Source: Ophioceras dolichostomum
Lineage: Eukaryota; Ascomycota; Sordariomycetes; Magnaporthales; Ophioceraceae
NCBI GenBank assembly: GCA_003049485.1
Contig: PYST01000388.1
Span: 1 to 25,457 of the forward strand
DNA length: 25,457 bases
Direction: 5' to 3'
Shown piece after piece: positions 7,169 to 16,551 of this stretch (the stretch's first letter is position 1; every line of letters begins with the position of its first letter). The translations under genes and the position numbers were made by a program. Below the pieces are notes generated by a model that saw nothing but the letters and a program-made list of their open reading frames with translations, was not told the origin of the DNA and did no database searches.

Positions 7169-8956
7169 CGTTATCTTCTGGAGCAGGGCTGGTCGGCGAA
7201 TCACCGGCTTCCTTGCGGCGGCGCGACGCCGCTCATCTGTGCCGTCGGCGCGACCCATGCCGGCATGGCCGAGCTCCTGCTGGCGCATGGGGCAGATCCG
7301 CACGTCGAGGTCTGCTTCACGCTCCCGGCGGTCTTCGCCTCCAAGATTCTAACTATCCGCAAGAAGGCAAAGGGGACGTTGTCGGCACTACTCCGAGGCG
7401 GTGCCGACCCAAACCGCCTCGGACCCGACGGCCGGGCGCTGGTGCATTGGTTGGCCGCGAAGTGCAAGGGATTGTACCCGACGCTGGACGCGGCCTGGTC
7501 GGCGCGGCAAGCTCGGCTGATCCAACGGCGGCGGCGGCGGCGGCAGAGTCGGCGAGCAGAGGACGGCGGTGGTGGCGGCGATGACAGCAACGACAACAAC
7601 GGCCTAGTGGGTAGTGACGATGACGACTACGAGAGGTTGATTGCCGAGCACTACGACGGCAGTATCATCAAGCTCGTCGCGGAGCATGGGGCCATCCTAA
7701 ACCTGAAGGCAGGAATGCGGATGGGCGATAAGGATTCCACACCGTTGCACATTGTGGAAGTGGACGCCGAGTTCCCCCATAACGTACACTTTATCATAAG
7801 GGCGTGGATGGAGCGTCACCCTCAACAGGACATCAGAGACCTCATCGACGCCCGCGATTCATCCGGCAGGACCCCGCTGCACGTCCACTTGGCACACCGG
7901 CTGCCTGGCTCAGCCGAGGCCCTGCTGCGGCACGACGCGGATCCGAGCGCGGTGGACGCGGACGGCGGCACACCGCTCTTCTGGCTCCTCGCCGGCTACG
8001 GCGGGAATGATTGGGACGGCATGGACATGCGGGCGTACGAGATGCTGTTCGAGAAGGGCGCGGATCCGCTCCAAAGAATGGCTGTGGTCTGGCGGTCTCG
8101 GCGCTACGGTATGACGGCGTTGCACTTCTACGCTTTCCAGTACGCCTGCAGCTCCCGTAATAGTATGCAGAACGCCATCGAGGTTTTGCTGCGGTACGGC
8201 GGCGGGGAGAAGCTGCTGCACGCCGAGGTGGACGAGCTGGACGACAGCGGCGGCAGCGATGGAGCGGAGCGGCCGGGGCCCCCTAACGTGGAGGGGGCGG
8301 AGGCTGGCAACGGCGACCACATCGACTACTACGACGAGCGCAACCATGAGCTGGTCAAGCTGGCTGGCTGCACCACCGTCCACCTTGCCGCAGCTTGGCT
8401 GACGGACGGGGATGTAAGATGTCTCCTCGAGGCGGGAGCGAGCCCCTTGGGCCGCGACGGCCAGGGCCTCACGCCGCTCCTACTGGCTCTGCAGTACAAC
8501 CGCAAATTCATGGTCTCGGTCGTGGATGCGCTGCTCGAGCACGGCGCCCCAGCCAGGGGGCCCGAGGCGCTCGGGCCCGGGGGCATCACACCCCTCCACC
8601 AGCTTTGCTGCTCGGCACGAGGGGGCCTTGTCCGCCAGGACGACGCCATCGCAGTGCTGGACAAGCTCCTCACGCGAGGTCAGGTCCCCGGAGCCGACCT
8701 GGTCGGACCCCGTGACTTCAGGGGATACACGGCGCTAGAGTGCTTCGCGCGGTCGAGAGATAGGGCGAGGTATGGGCGGTTTTACGATAGGCTTGTCGCG
8801 GCCACAGCGGAAGGCAGTGGCGGCGGCGGATCCGACTCGGGCTCTGACTTAGGGCTCGGGCCGTGTAAACGAAAGGGAGGGGAAGGGGACTTCGGGCTGC
8901 GTGAACGAAAAAGACGAAGAGAGGCGAGGGGGAAGCAACTGGAAATGGGGATTTAG
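7169..8956 (+). CDS. Ankyrin-repeat C-terminal block of the NLR-like gene
   Basis: This long open frame (the open part starts at ATG 7130 inside the LTR) encodes degenerate ankyrin repeats: RYLLEQGWSANHR, GATPLICAVGATHAGMAELL, AHGADPHVE, ALLRGGADPNRLGPDGRALV, SSGRTPLHVHLAHRLPGSAE, DADGGTPLFWLLAG and GLTPLLLALQYN. In between are low-complexity loops: an Arg run at 7528-7560, acidic Asp/Asn at 7567-7640, and Gly/Asp at about 8230-8330. The tail is basic (CKRKGG, RERKRRREARGK) and could act as a nuclear-localisation-like patch. The frame is intact to TAG 8954-8956. Ankyrins in such proteins are the presumed ligand-sensing part. With the LTR in place, only an unlikely internal start at 7130 could express this block alone. 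Confidence 0.8.
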   Translation, partial: RYLLEQGWSANHRLPCGGATPLICAVGATHAGMAELLLAHGADPHVEVCFTLPAVFASKILTIRKKAKGTLSALLRGGADPNRLGPDGRALVHWLAAKCKGLYPTLDAAWSARQARLIQRRRRRRQSRRAEDGGGGGDDSNDNNGLVGSDDDDYERLIAEHYDGSIIKLVAEHGAILNLKAGMRMGDKDSTPLHIVEVDAEFPHNVHFIIRAWMERHPQQDIRDLIDARDSSGRTPLHVHLAHRLPGSAEALLRHDADPSAVDADGGTPLFWLLAGYGGNDWDGMDMRAYEMLFEKGADPLQRMAVVWRSRRYGMTALHFYAFQYACSSRNSMQNAIEVLLRYGGGEKLLHAEVDELDDSGGSDGAERPGPPNVEGAEAGNGDHIDYYDERNHELVKLAGCTTVHLAAAWLTDGDVRCLLEAGASPLGRDGQGLTPLLLALQYNRKFMVSVVDALLEHGAPARGPEALGPGGITPLHQLCCSARGGLVRQDDAIAVLDKLLTRGQVPGADLVGPRDFRGYTALECFARSRDRARYGRFYDRLVAATAEGSGGGGSDSGSDLGLGPCKRKGGEGDFGLRERKRRREARGKQLEMGI

Positions 8957-9071
8957 CTGAAGCGTGCGGACTTGAAGAGGAGGAAACGAGGGGACTAGGT
9001 GGAGGAGAATAGATAGGTTAGATTTGAATAGAAACAGTGCTCCCTTAACCTTTCATATACTAGTTGGTAGT
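8957..9071. other. 3' flank of the NLR-like gene
   Basis: A short AT-richer stretch follows the TAG stop at 8954-8956. It probably holds the transcript 3' end. No clear signal stands out. Confidence 0.3.
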
Positions 9072-9280
9072 TGTCGGGAGGCCAATGGGGAAAGGAATAG
9101 GCACGCGTGCAAAGTACTACTGAATTCTTGTGTCTCTCTTCCAAAGGAAAGCTATCTGTGCGTTGGTGGGGAGAGCGACCTTATAAAGGCTGCTTGGTAG
9201 GTAGATGCCTTGGAAGTTGATACTTTAGGACTGAGGCAACAGCTGCCACGTGAACAGGTACCTACTATGAACCAATAGTA
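9072..9280. mobile_element. Probable diverged relative of the LTR at 6930-7163
   Basis: Collinear similarity with the ankyrin-inserted LTR: the start tgtcgggaggccaa resembles tgttggaaggccag; cacgcgtg occurs in both; both have a ggaaagct/gaaaaagct block, gcgac, then the exact 9-mer gatgccttg (9204-9212, compare 7098-7106) and exact 12-mer gactgaggcaac (9229-9240, compare 7109-7120). A TATA-like ttataaagg lies at 9181. The right end and a target duplication are not clear, so the 3' boundary is approximate. Confidence 0.45.
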
Positions 9281-10727
9281 GTATTTCTAGTCTAAGTCGT
9301 GCCGTATGGCCTGCCTGGGAGGGGAACACTCCTATGACACTCTAAGCAACTAGACCCGCGGCCTCGTCTAAGGGACGGAGAAGCATGGGACGTACCAGGT
9401 AAGTGAGGGCGGAGACCTCGACTCCGGAAAACCGCTCTCGTTTCACCCTTTTAAGTGTGTCGAGGGGTCTCGGGCTGCGCAGGAGCCTTAGGTGAAGGGA
9501 CGCAGCCAGACACCCGGTTTCGTGGGGTTCGAGGTCTGAGAATCAGCACACCCTTCTTTGCATGCTGCTTTCGCCCAGCGCGGAATTACCAGCCGGTGCA
9601 GCCGGAGCAGCCGGGAAGAGGCGACGAGGAATGGAAGAGGACAAGAGAGCGAGCTTAAGTACCTAAGCAGGTACTTACACTTCCCTAAGTTTCTCACGTC
9701 CCCTCTTTCCTTTCTTCCTTTCTTCCTTTCGTTTCTCAATCCCATCTGCTCGCGCCTCTTTTTTACCGCCAACCCCGGCGTCGTTCCGCGCTTGGTTCGA
9801 CGGAATCGAGGCCCCGCTCTCGTTGGCTCGAAGTTATGCCCTCGCTGTCCAGGTAAACTAGCCCGCGAAGAACGGATCGCTGAGAGGAAAAAAAGGAGAT
9901 GAAAGGGGAACAAAACAAAAAAAGGGAAAAAAGGGGGAGAAAGGGGGAAAAAAAAGTCACCGGCGGATATTGAGCGGCCTACAGATTGAGGCCGGGATTT
10001 GAGTTGAGAACTTGCACTTGTGGTCTCCGCCCGAGATGTAATATTAAGCTCGGAGCTGGGCTTGAACTGCAGCATGGAATGATTTCTTCAGCTGTAATTA
10101 ATACTACTAGTACCGGGTCATCCCTCCCCTAGCACTAGCAGCGACAGATCTCCGCGCTAGAGTTCCCTGCCGCGGTGTCGCTATCCATCTTAACCGTCCT
10201 AAACATCACCATGGGGCTCGGATCGGGACTATGCCCTCTCCCCGCCTCTTCGCGCCACCGCCGGCTTTCGACTTCTGCTGTTAATCGGCCACGGTCATCC
10301 TCCTAACCTGGGCGGAGCACCATTGCGAGTAGCGCAGCCCGACGCGGAGGGAGGAGATGGAGGGCTGACTGTTGGGAGTAAGCGAAGGGGCGTAGTAGGC
10401 TAGGTATCGGCGTGCCTTGTCCCGGCTCTGGAGCCAATGCATCACAGGGCCAGACGGGCGGGTTCCTTAACATAGGTACCTATTATGTCGAGTCCCGACG
10501 AGAACACGTAGCTATAAAGATTTCGAGATACAAGCGGGGTCGTGTAGATGTGGAAAGAAGCGAAGGGGATCCTCCTACATGGGAGGGCTTGTATCAAAGA
10601 CGATGTTACTGGTGTTTTTACGACGCTGTCCTGACCTCAACTACAAGTCCCTGTCAACGAGATCTCAGTACCACCAAAATGGTCCTCGGAGCCGTCAACC
10701 CGAAACCTTCTCCGCGACCTATCGTGT
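9281..10727. other. Intergenic region with purine/pyrimidine-rich tracts
   Basis: I see no supported gene. A pyrimidine-rich tract (9695-9735, repeated cctttctt) and a purine-rich tract (9890-9957, aaaggggaa/aaaaagggggag) make spurious low-complexity frames on both strands. An 8-bp perfect inverted repeat, aagtacct/aggtactt, lies at 9657-9664/9669-9676, and a 12-bp palindrome ataggtacctat near 10472-10483 belongs to the TACC motif class. The frame at 10412-10777 (+) is open but not domain-like and overlaps the end of the minus-strand gene. Confidence 0.4.
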
Positions 10728-12066
10728 CTAAGGCCGTATCCAGTTCCACGAGTTCTTGTCCTGCTCCTCCAGGGTGATGCCCAATAGGAACCCGATCGAG
10801 GCGGCCTGGCAGAGGACCGACACGACAGCGAAGAATGGGTTCTTGAACTCCCCCGCGAAGAAGCCGCTGAGCCCGCCCACCATATCGATGGTCGCCTGCC
10901 ACATCCGCAGCCTGCTGAGCTAGCGCTCCGGGGGCAGCGTGTTCCCGTTGATGCCCAGCTCCATCCCCCACACGACGATGGCGTTGGCGACGATGAGGGC
11001 GAAGCTGGTGTCGTTCGCGTCCATGGCCATGCCGCAGAACTCGCCGAAGGCGCCGTCGGCCCAGAGCGCCGCTTGCCGGTTGATCTGCGCGTCCGTCGGG
11101 TCGAGCGGCAGGGAGAGGGCGACTTCGCGACGGCGAGCGCGCCGTCGAGGATGCCGACGAAGTTGTCGATGACGTCCCAGCTGGGCCACTCGAACGAGAC
11201 GGCGCGCGCCGCGTCGTCGACGCCGGCGACGCCGGCGGCCCTGGCCTTCCGTCCGCCGGCGAGCGTGGGGGAGTGGTGCAGCGGGTGCGGGGCGCCGAAC
11301 TTGCGCAGCTGCCGCTCCTGGTCCGCCGTGAGCAGCGACGACGGCGGCTCGTGCTCGTCCTCGACGCTCTTCTCGCCTGCTGCCGCCGGGCGGTCCGGAA
11401 CGTTCGGCTTCGTGATCGTGCGGGACATTAGGAACCCGGTGGTGAAGATGCGAATTAGACGGAGGCCGAAGAGGGCCTTCCCGAACCCGTATCCGGCCTT
11501 CCTCCGGCGCCTGAGCTCGTCCTCGCTGAGCGGCGCCCCGCGCACCGCCGCCACCGCCCTCGCAGGGGCGAACGGGTCCCGGGGGACCAGGCTGGCCAGG
11601 CTCAGACCCTCGAGGCTGAACTCCCCACCCGGCAGCACCGCCGTGATGATGTGCACGGGGAAGGCGACGATAAGGCAGGTGGCGTCGAGGATGGTCAGGT
11701 CGCTGTGGTTGAGTTGGCGGTACAGCGCCGAGAAGATGGGGATGTTGATCTTGGCGTTGAGGGCCTGCTGCAGCGCCCCCATCGCCGCCGTGGCCGCGTC
11801 GGCGCCGATGGAGATACCCCCGATCAGCAGATTGACCACCGCGTCCAGGATCGTGGACACCACTCTTTGAACGTGGAGCCGGACACGCTGCCGTCCAGCA
11901 GCGGCTTGAGGATCTCGCCGATGTCGGAGGCAGCCGACTTGGCTTCAGCACCGGGCATCGAGCGGGCTTCCCGGGCGGCCCGCACGCGGGATCTGAGCCC
12001 CTCTATACTCCGAGCAGCGGCCTCGTCAGGGGCTGTGGCGTGCGAGGCGGCGCCACCGTGCTCGAG
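10728..12066 (-). CDS. Exon 5: hydrophobic C-terminal part of the minus-strand gene
   Basis: The exon begins LEHGGAASHATAPDEAAARS. After a 1-nt deletion near 11865 it continues VVSTILDAVVNLLIGGISIG, NIPIFSALYRQLNHSDLTIL and DATCLIVAFPVHIITAVLPG. After a second deletion near 11125 it runs ALSLPLDPTDAQINRQAALW and FALIVANAIVVWGMELGING to TAG 10920-10922. The same frame goes on with LRMWQATIDMVGGLSGFFAG and FFAVVSVLCQAASIGFLLGI to a final TAG at 10728-10730. There are three or more hydrophobic stretches, possibly membrane segments. Adding one base per deletion makes the exon 1,341 nt, an exact multiple of three, which supports the two-deletion model. Confidence 0.55.
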
Positions 12067-12161
12067 CTGGGATGAGGGGGAATGCGGGAATAGGGGAAGA
12101 AGGTTAGTGAGACTGAGCGAGCGAGTGAGCAAAAAGGCAACTGCGCGGGGGGTGGACGCAC

Positions 12162-12638
12162 CTGGTAGTTGCTGTACTGCGTGGCCGAGTTACTGTTGAG
12201 CGCGTTGCTCTCCCCCGCTATCGGGTCGTTCTGGCCCTCCTTGGCACCCTTGATCTCGTCCAGCTCCGGAAGGCCCATGGCCTGCTTGATGTCGCTCTTG
12301 ACGCCGGTCAGGAAGCCGGCCGCGTTCGCCTTCAGGATGCTCATGACGGCCGGCGTCACCGCTAGGAGGCCGTTGACGGCGCCCTTGAGCTCGTCCTTTA
12401 TGCGCAGGATCGCGCCGAAGTCGAAGGGCAGCTTGAGGAACTCAATGAACTTCTTCAGAGCGCCCAGGATCTTGTCGAACACGAAGGCGAGCGCCTTGCC
12501 GATCTCCTCCAGCGTGCGCACGGCGAAGCTGATGAACTCGTCCGCGATCTGCACCAGCAGCTCGAGCCCGTCTTCGACTTCGGAGATGAACCAGATCGCG
12601 CCCTTTTTGAAGGCGTTCTTCACGCGCTCCCACCAGGC
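12162..12638 (-). CDS. Exon 4: amphipathic helical segment of the minus-strand gene
   Basis: This intact 159-codon exon begins AWWERVKNAFKKGAIWFISE and continues with regularly spaced hydrophobic positions (ADEFISFAVRTLEEIGKALA, FVFDKILGALKKFIEFLKLP, GAILRIKDELKGAVNGLLAV). Long amphipathic helices alternating Lys/Glu with aromatic and aliphatic residues suggest a membrane-active or oligomerising bundle. Both splice junctions keep phase 0. Confidence 0.6.
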
Positions 12639-12766
12639 CTGCGGGTTCACCAACCGGTCAGCGTACCGCGAAGCGCGAAGAGCGAAGAGGGAAGAGAAAA
12701 CGGACGGGGCGGCGGGTCAGGGGTGCGTAAAGGAAGAACGGCGTTGGCGGGTGAGGAGGCACTTAC

Positions 12767-14836
12767 CCAAGACTTGCTCGACACCCTCTTCGTGGGCGCC
12801 ATTCGTGCGAGCATCGCGTTACCGCAGATGACGGGGCCCAGGTCGGCCAGAGTCCTCTGGACGCCGGGCCTGAGGCTTTCCGCCCCGTCGATGGCCCGGT
12901 ATGCGGCAGGTGCGCGGCCCGCAGCGCGCATGGCGGCCCGCTGCGCTTTCTGCTCCTTGCGCGACTCGTTCATGGCCACGATGGCCTTGCGTGCTTCTTC
13001 GACGTCGCCGTCGCTCACGCCGGTCACGAGCGGCGTGCCGTCCTGGAGCTTGGCGTCGCGCAGAGCACCCTTCTCGCCCAGCTTCTCCATCTTCTCGTGG
13101 ACTTTGTCCATCGGGTCGATAAGGTGAACGCCGTGGATCACGGGCGGCTGGCCGGGGACGTCCGTCAGCTCGAACCCGGGGCAGGAGCCGTCCTCGGTGG
13201 GGATGACGAGCGTCAGGGCGCCCTGGCCGTCGAGCACAACGGGTGTGCCTTCGGGCCCCGCAGTGATGGAGCGGCCGTTGGCCACGATCTCGGTCCACCC
13301 GTCCGGGCACTGGAGCAGGACGGTGGCGAGGCTCGCCGGCGAGCCGTCGTCGGTGGTGATGGCCATGTGCGTCATGAAGCCGTCGAACTGCATGTTCTCG
13401 TTGAGGTCGGGGATGTAGAAGGGCTGCCGCCGCTACTGCCCTGAGGTGAGGTCCTGCTGGAGCAGCGTGAGCGAGTGGTCCTGCTTGCTGACGATGAGCT
13501 GCTGCATGGCCCCGTCGGCGGAGACGAAGGGCGAGAAGTTACCGCCCGTCACGCCCTCCAGCAGCGGGATGGCCTCGAGCGGCTGCGTGAAGTTTAGGCT
13601 CGTCGTGGTCGCGTAGCTGACCGAGGTGTCCTGGGTTGAGGCGAAGATGGAGACCATCTTGGGCGACTAGACCACGAACAGCTAGTCCACGCCGGCAAAG
13701 GCGACGTCGCCCGACACGAGCCGGCCCAGGCTGTTGCGGGTCTGGGCTTCGTTCTCGTTCCAGAAGTACACCCCCTGGCCTCCGCATAGGAGGCCGGTGA
13801 AGCCGTTGGCTTGCTGAACCGTGGCGAGACACCTGGCGCCGGCCGGGGCCTTGAGCGCCACCTTGAACTGGGTCCGGGCCGCTGGATCCGTAGAGAAGAG
13901 CAACTGGCTCTGGCCTGAGACGATTAAGGGGCATAGGATTATTAATATTGCCATATTAACGGCGAGTGCGCGCGAGCCTGCGATGGACAACAAAACAAAA
14001 AGAAAAAACAAGGCGGGAGAGCCGAACGTACCCTGGATGACATAGGGAGTAAAGTACCCACTGCCTATGGGCAGCGATGCGGCGCAGAAGTCGACAACCT
14101 GGGCGGCGTTCTCGGCAGCTCGACGTCGAGCTTGAGAGTCCAGCCGGACAGCGAAGCTTGCATCGACACCCTGGCCAGGTCCTGGGACGAAAAGAGGCCG
14201 TCCAGGGACACATAGCTGACCACGACGGTCGGGTACGACTGCAGGCGATGCTTGGCGCTCTGGATCGCGACACCGAAAGTGGGTTAACACGGGATGTTAG
14301 TAGTCGCGGCGCGGGGAGGCGGCAGGGAGAAGAACTCCTGATTGGCTGTTGGCCGCGGGGGAAGGGCGTACCATGAAGATTTTGTCCACGCGCCTCGGGG
14401 CGCTCCCAGTCTCGGGGACGACGAGGTGGCGAAGATCCAGCGCGGGAGCGTCGAGGTCGAGCGTGGTAGGGCCAAAGGGGCGACAGACGATCAAGGTTGT
14501 GCCTGTGGCCGTGCCCGTGCCCGTGGCCTTGCCGTCGACGGGCTGGGGGTTCACGTACGCGAAGCAGTAGTAGATCTGCTTGTCTCTGGCGTCCTGGACG
14601 GCCTCGAAGGTCACGACCTCCATGCCGCTGATGCCGAACGCGTCGCTGAGGTTCAGCATGACGCGCCCGCCGCTAAGGCTCTCCTTGAACGCGCACAGGA
14701 CGCCGTTGCTGCTGAGACTTAGCAAGATGGGGCCGCCGTTCTCATCGACGACGGTGACGAAGTTGCTCGAATGCGGGACCGCCACGGCCGCCACGAGCTG
14801 ATCCATCAGCTCCGAGTCCATCTTCACCGTAGCCAT
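12767..14836 (-). CDS. Exons 1-3: beta-propeller-like N-terminal half of the minus-strand gene
   Basis: Exon 1 (155 codons) opens MATVKMDSELMDQLVAA and carries short beta-rich repeats such as SNFVTVVDENGGPILLSLSS and GRVMLNLSDAFGI. Exon 3 has similar units (FKVALKAPAGARCLATVQQA, GLLCGGQGVYFWNENEAQ, SIFASTQDTSVSYATTTSL, QLIVSKQDHSLTLLQQDL). The alternation of strand-loop-strand with polar turns suggests a beta-propeller-like binding domain. After this comes a beta-rich segment (MTHMAITTDDGSPASLATVL, GRSITAGPEGTPVVLDGQGA) and an Ala/Arg-rich helical stretch. No signal peptide is visible. Interruptions are the deletion near 14120 and TAGs at 13682, 13667 and 13433. Propeller assignment is from pattern only. 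Confidence 0.55.
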
Positions 14837-16030
14837 GTCGAGTGGGACACGCGAAAGGGCGGGCGAGGAGGAGAGTTAGGGGGCGAGGAGGAGAGTCAGG
14901 GGGTGAGGAGCTGGAGCAGGTGCCGAATAGGCGGAAAGGATGCTGTCAAACTATGTAGGTACTGATCTTGTTGTCGACTTCCGAGGAGGTGCCTGGGACG
15001 TCTGCGGGTTTCGTAGGATAGGACGCGGGTCGAACTGTATTTGGTTTCGCCATCTTTATTGTAGAGGGGAACGGGTGGAGATCGGTGGTACCCTTTATAA
15101 CAACTTCCCTGCTTTCTCTGCTCTGCACGCTGCTTCTGTATCCGTCGGCCAGCCCGGACAGCAGTTGAGCGTGAGGCGTCACGACCGTCGCGGGGCACTG
15201 CCTCGCTATCTCGCCGCTGTGGGCCGAAGCCGGCAGTAGTTTTGGTCACAGAGGGCACGGAGCATAGAGGCCTCGAGCGTTTGCGACCGACTGCCGTCTG
15301 TCCAGCGCTAGATGTCGAGAGTGTTGGAGTAGAGTCACTAGTTGACTCTTGGGTTTCCCTCTTGGGCTGCGCGCTTAGCAACGGCACCTTGGCGTGCCGC
15401 TGGTGAGGTCGTGCGCCGCCGTTTCTAGATGAACTGGGTATCGAATCCCACGCAGCACGGCAGGCGATCGATCTGGCACAGCTGGCGCACTCGATAAATG
15501 CGTATGCAGGGTCCAACGGTATGCCGACAGCCGTTGGCACATGTGTTAGCTTGGGGTGCATGAGGGATGAAAGAACCGTCTGGCTCCATCTTTCAGCCCT
15601 ACATGGAGAGCGGGGTCGGCATACCATTGAAAAGCTGACAGCTGAGATACACTTGGCCGTCAGAAGTTTTCCTTGGCGACCCCGCCCGTGTCCACCGAAG
15701 AAGGCAGCTGGCCACGCTGATGGACGATGCAAACGCCGTCCCGACCACGCCGATGTTCCTTGCAACTTAATACCGGTCCAATACAGGTTGCGCCGGAGTC
15801 TGGTCGCCCGTCCATGGCGAGGAAGCTGAAAAGTCTTGGACATTGAAACTATCGTTCTTCTCAGCGCTTGGCCCGGCGAAGAGTCCGGAAATCGGCCTAA
15901 GTGGGCCAGACGCCACCTCCGCATTTCTGGCATACTCGGCTTTTGGGCGGTATCCCTGGAGTCCAAGCAGTGTCGGGCGCGACGAACTCGACGGGTCGCT
16001 AAGCTTCTGGTAACATTTACTGCACATCAA

Positions 16031-16063
16031 GTACCTACCTAGGTACGTAGGTGGGTAGGTAGG
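16031..16063. repeat. Palindromic TACC/GGTA tract
   Basis: Left part gtacctacctaggtac is self-complementary and is followed by gtaggtgggtaggtagg. It belongs to the same tetranucleotide class as 1404-1456 and 19113-19152. Confidence 0.8.
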
Positions 16064-16308
16064 CAAGGCACCGACCTAGCGATAGCCGTCACTCCCGGGT
16101 ACCAAGTCACTTACAGGCAGTTCGCCCGCATGCACAAATAAAAAAACCCTGCGTCCAAAGCCTGAAGGAAACGAGAGGCTAACTGGTTGTCTGCAGGTAG
16201 GTTAGTGGTACTAGTATATTAAGCCCCGTCTCATCCACTCACTACAGTTATCAATTGCCACCTTTGTGACCTTACCGCTTGCCGCCCTCCTTTCACCAAG
16301 CTCGTTAT

Positions 16309-16384
16309 TACCTACCTACCTACCTACCTACCTACCTACCTACCTACCTACCTACCTACCTACCTACCTACCTACCTACCTACC
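16309..16384 (+). repeat. (TACC)19 microsatellite
   Basis: Nineteen uninterrupted tetranucleotide units lie in the leader/promoter of the plus-strand gene. They are followed by tcctacctaggtacc. Long perfect repeats are prone to length change and could alter expression. Confidence 0.95.
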
Positions 16385-16551
16385 TCCTACCTAGGTACCG
16401 AGGCACCTTTCTAGCTTACTTCGCTTGCTCGTTCCACCACATTCTCGCTCGCAAATATCCATCCGCACGCCGCCTGCCACCGAGGTCCTACCACCATTCC
16501 TCCTTGCCAGTAACCAGTCGCACTCCACTCGCCCCTTTCCCCGGCGTCGCC

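Larger units (their letters stand above)
3009..8956 (+). pseudogene. PNP-NACHT-ankyrin NLR-like (STAND) gene, disrupted
   Basis: This is one gene in four coding blocks: PNP-type domain (to 4239), intron 4240-4719, NACHT NTPase block (4720-5969), winged-helix/linker block in the same frame (5970-6929), and ankyrin block (7169-8956). In fungi this order makes cytosolic STAND sensors related to those controlling heterokaryon incompatibility and defence; the PNP-like domain is the presumed effector and the ankyrins the presumed sensor. Three lesions are visible: the start of the PNP domain is missing (a remnant with TAG at 3036-3038 remains), an in-frame TAG sits at 5967-5969, and a 234-bp LTR plus a 5-bp target duplication interrupts an ankyrin codon string at 6929/7169. 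The intron joins in phase 1, with donor gtgagt at 4240, CTAAC at 4688-4692 and acceptor cag ending at 4719. Deleting 6930-7168 joins the two ankyrin frames exactly. The TAG could be a mutation or an edited codon. Confidence 0.8.
10728..14836 (-). pseudogene. Large propeller/helical/hydrophobic protein gene, five exons, with four in-frame TAGs and three 1-nt deletions
   Basis: Reading right to left, exons are 14836-14372, 14259-14032, 13914-12767, 12638-12162 and 12066-10728. Introns have donors GTACGC, GTACGT, GTAAGT and GTGCGT. The first and fourth contain TACTAAC and CACTAAC branch sites, and phases are 0, 1, 0, 0. The start ATG (14836) has context CGACATGG. Single-base deletions are inferred near 14120, 11865 and 11125; in-frame TAGs lie at 13682-13684, 13667-13669, 13433-13435 and 10920-10922. 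Counting one missing base at each deletion, exon lengths sum to exactly 1,220 codons. The layout (propeller-like N-terminal half, amphipathic helices, hydrophobic segments) reminds me of large uncharacterised proteins seen in fungi and bacteria, but I cannot name a family. It is probably a decaying gene; draft-quality base errors could explain some lesions. Confidence 0.65.
14837..16551. promoter_or_regulatory. Divergent promoter region between the minus- and plus-strand genes
   Basis: About 1.7 kb separates the two start codons, which face away from each other. Contents are TATA-like tttataac at about 15092, agtatatta at about 16211, a palindromic TACC tract (16031-16063), and a (TACC)19 microsatellite (16309-16384) ending 168 bp before the plus-strand ATG. 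A minus-strand open frame at 14896-15966 fills much of the region but begins with TTG, is Arg/Ser/Pro-biased and lacks domains, so I treat it as spurious. Confidence 0.45.

Noticed and set aside
9488..10075. 195-codon minus-strand frame
   Set aside because: It is built largely from purine/pyrimidine tracts giving poly-Phe, Lys and Arg; it has no domain pattern.
3009..14836. UAG reassigned as a sense codon in this organism
   Set aside because: TAG also ends the NLR-like gene (8954-8956) and the left-edge ORF (308-310) at sensible places, and frameshifts plus an LTR insertion in the same genes point to decay. RNA editing remains open.
15425..15470. tRNA-like T-loop (gggtatcgaatccc)
   Set aside because: The loop is 8 nt and lacks TTC at the start, and no acceptor or anticodon arms can be formed around it.
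14896..15966. 356-codon open frame on the minus strand in the divergent promoter
   Set aside because: It starts at TTG, is biased to Arg, Ser and Pro, shows no domain-like segments and fills the gap between two better-supported starts. It remains possible but unsupported.
16309..16384. CRISPR-like or satellite array
   Set aside because: It is a simple tetranucleotide microsatellite with no spacers.
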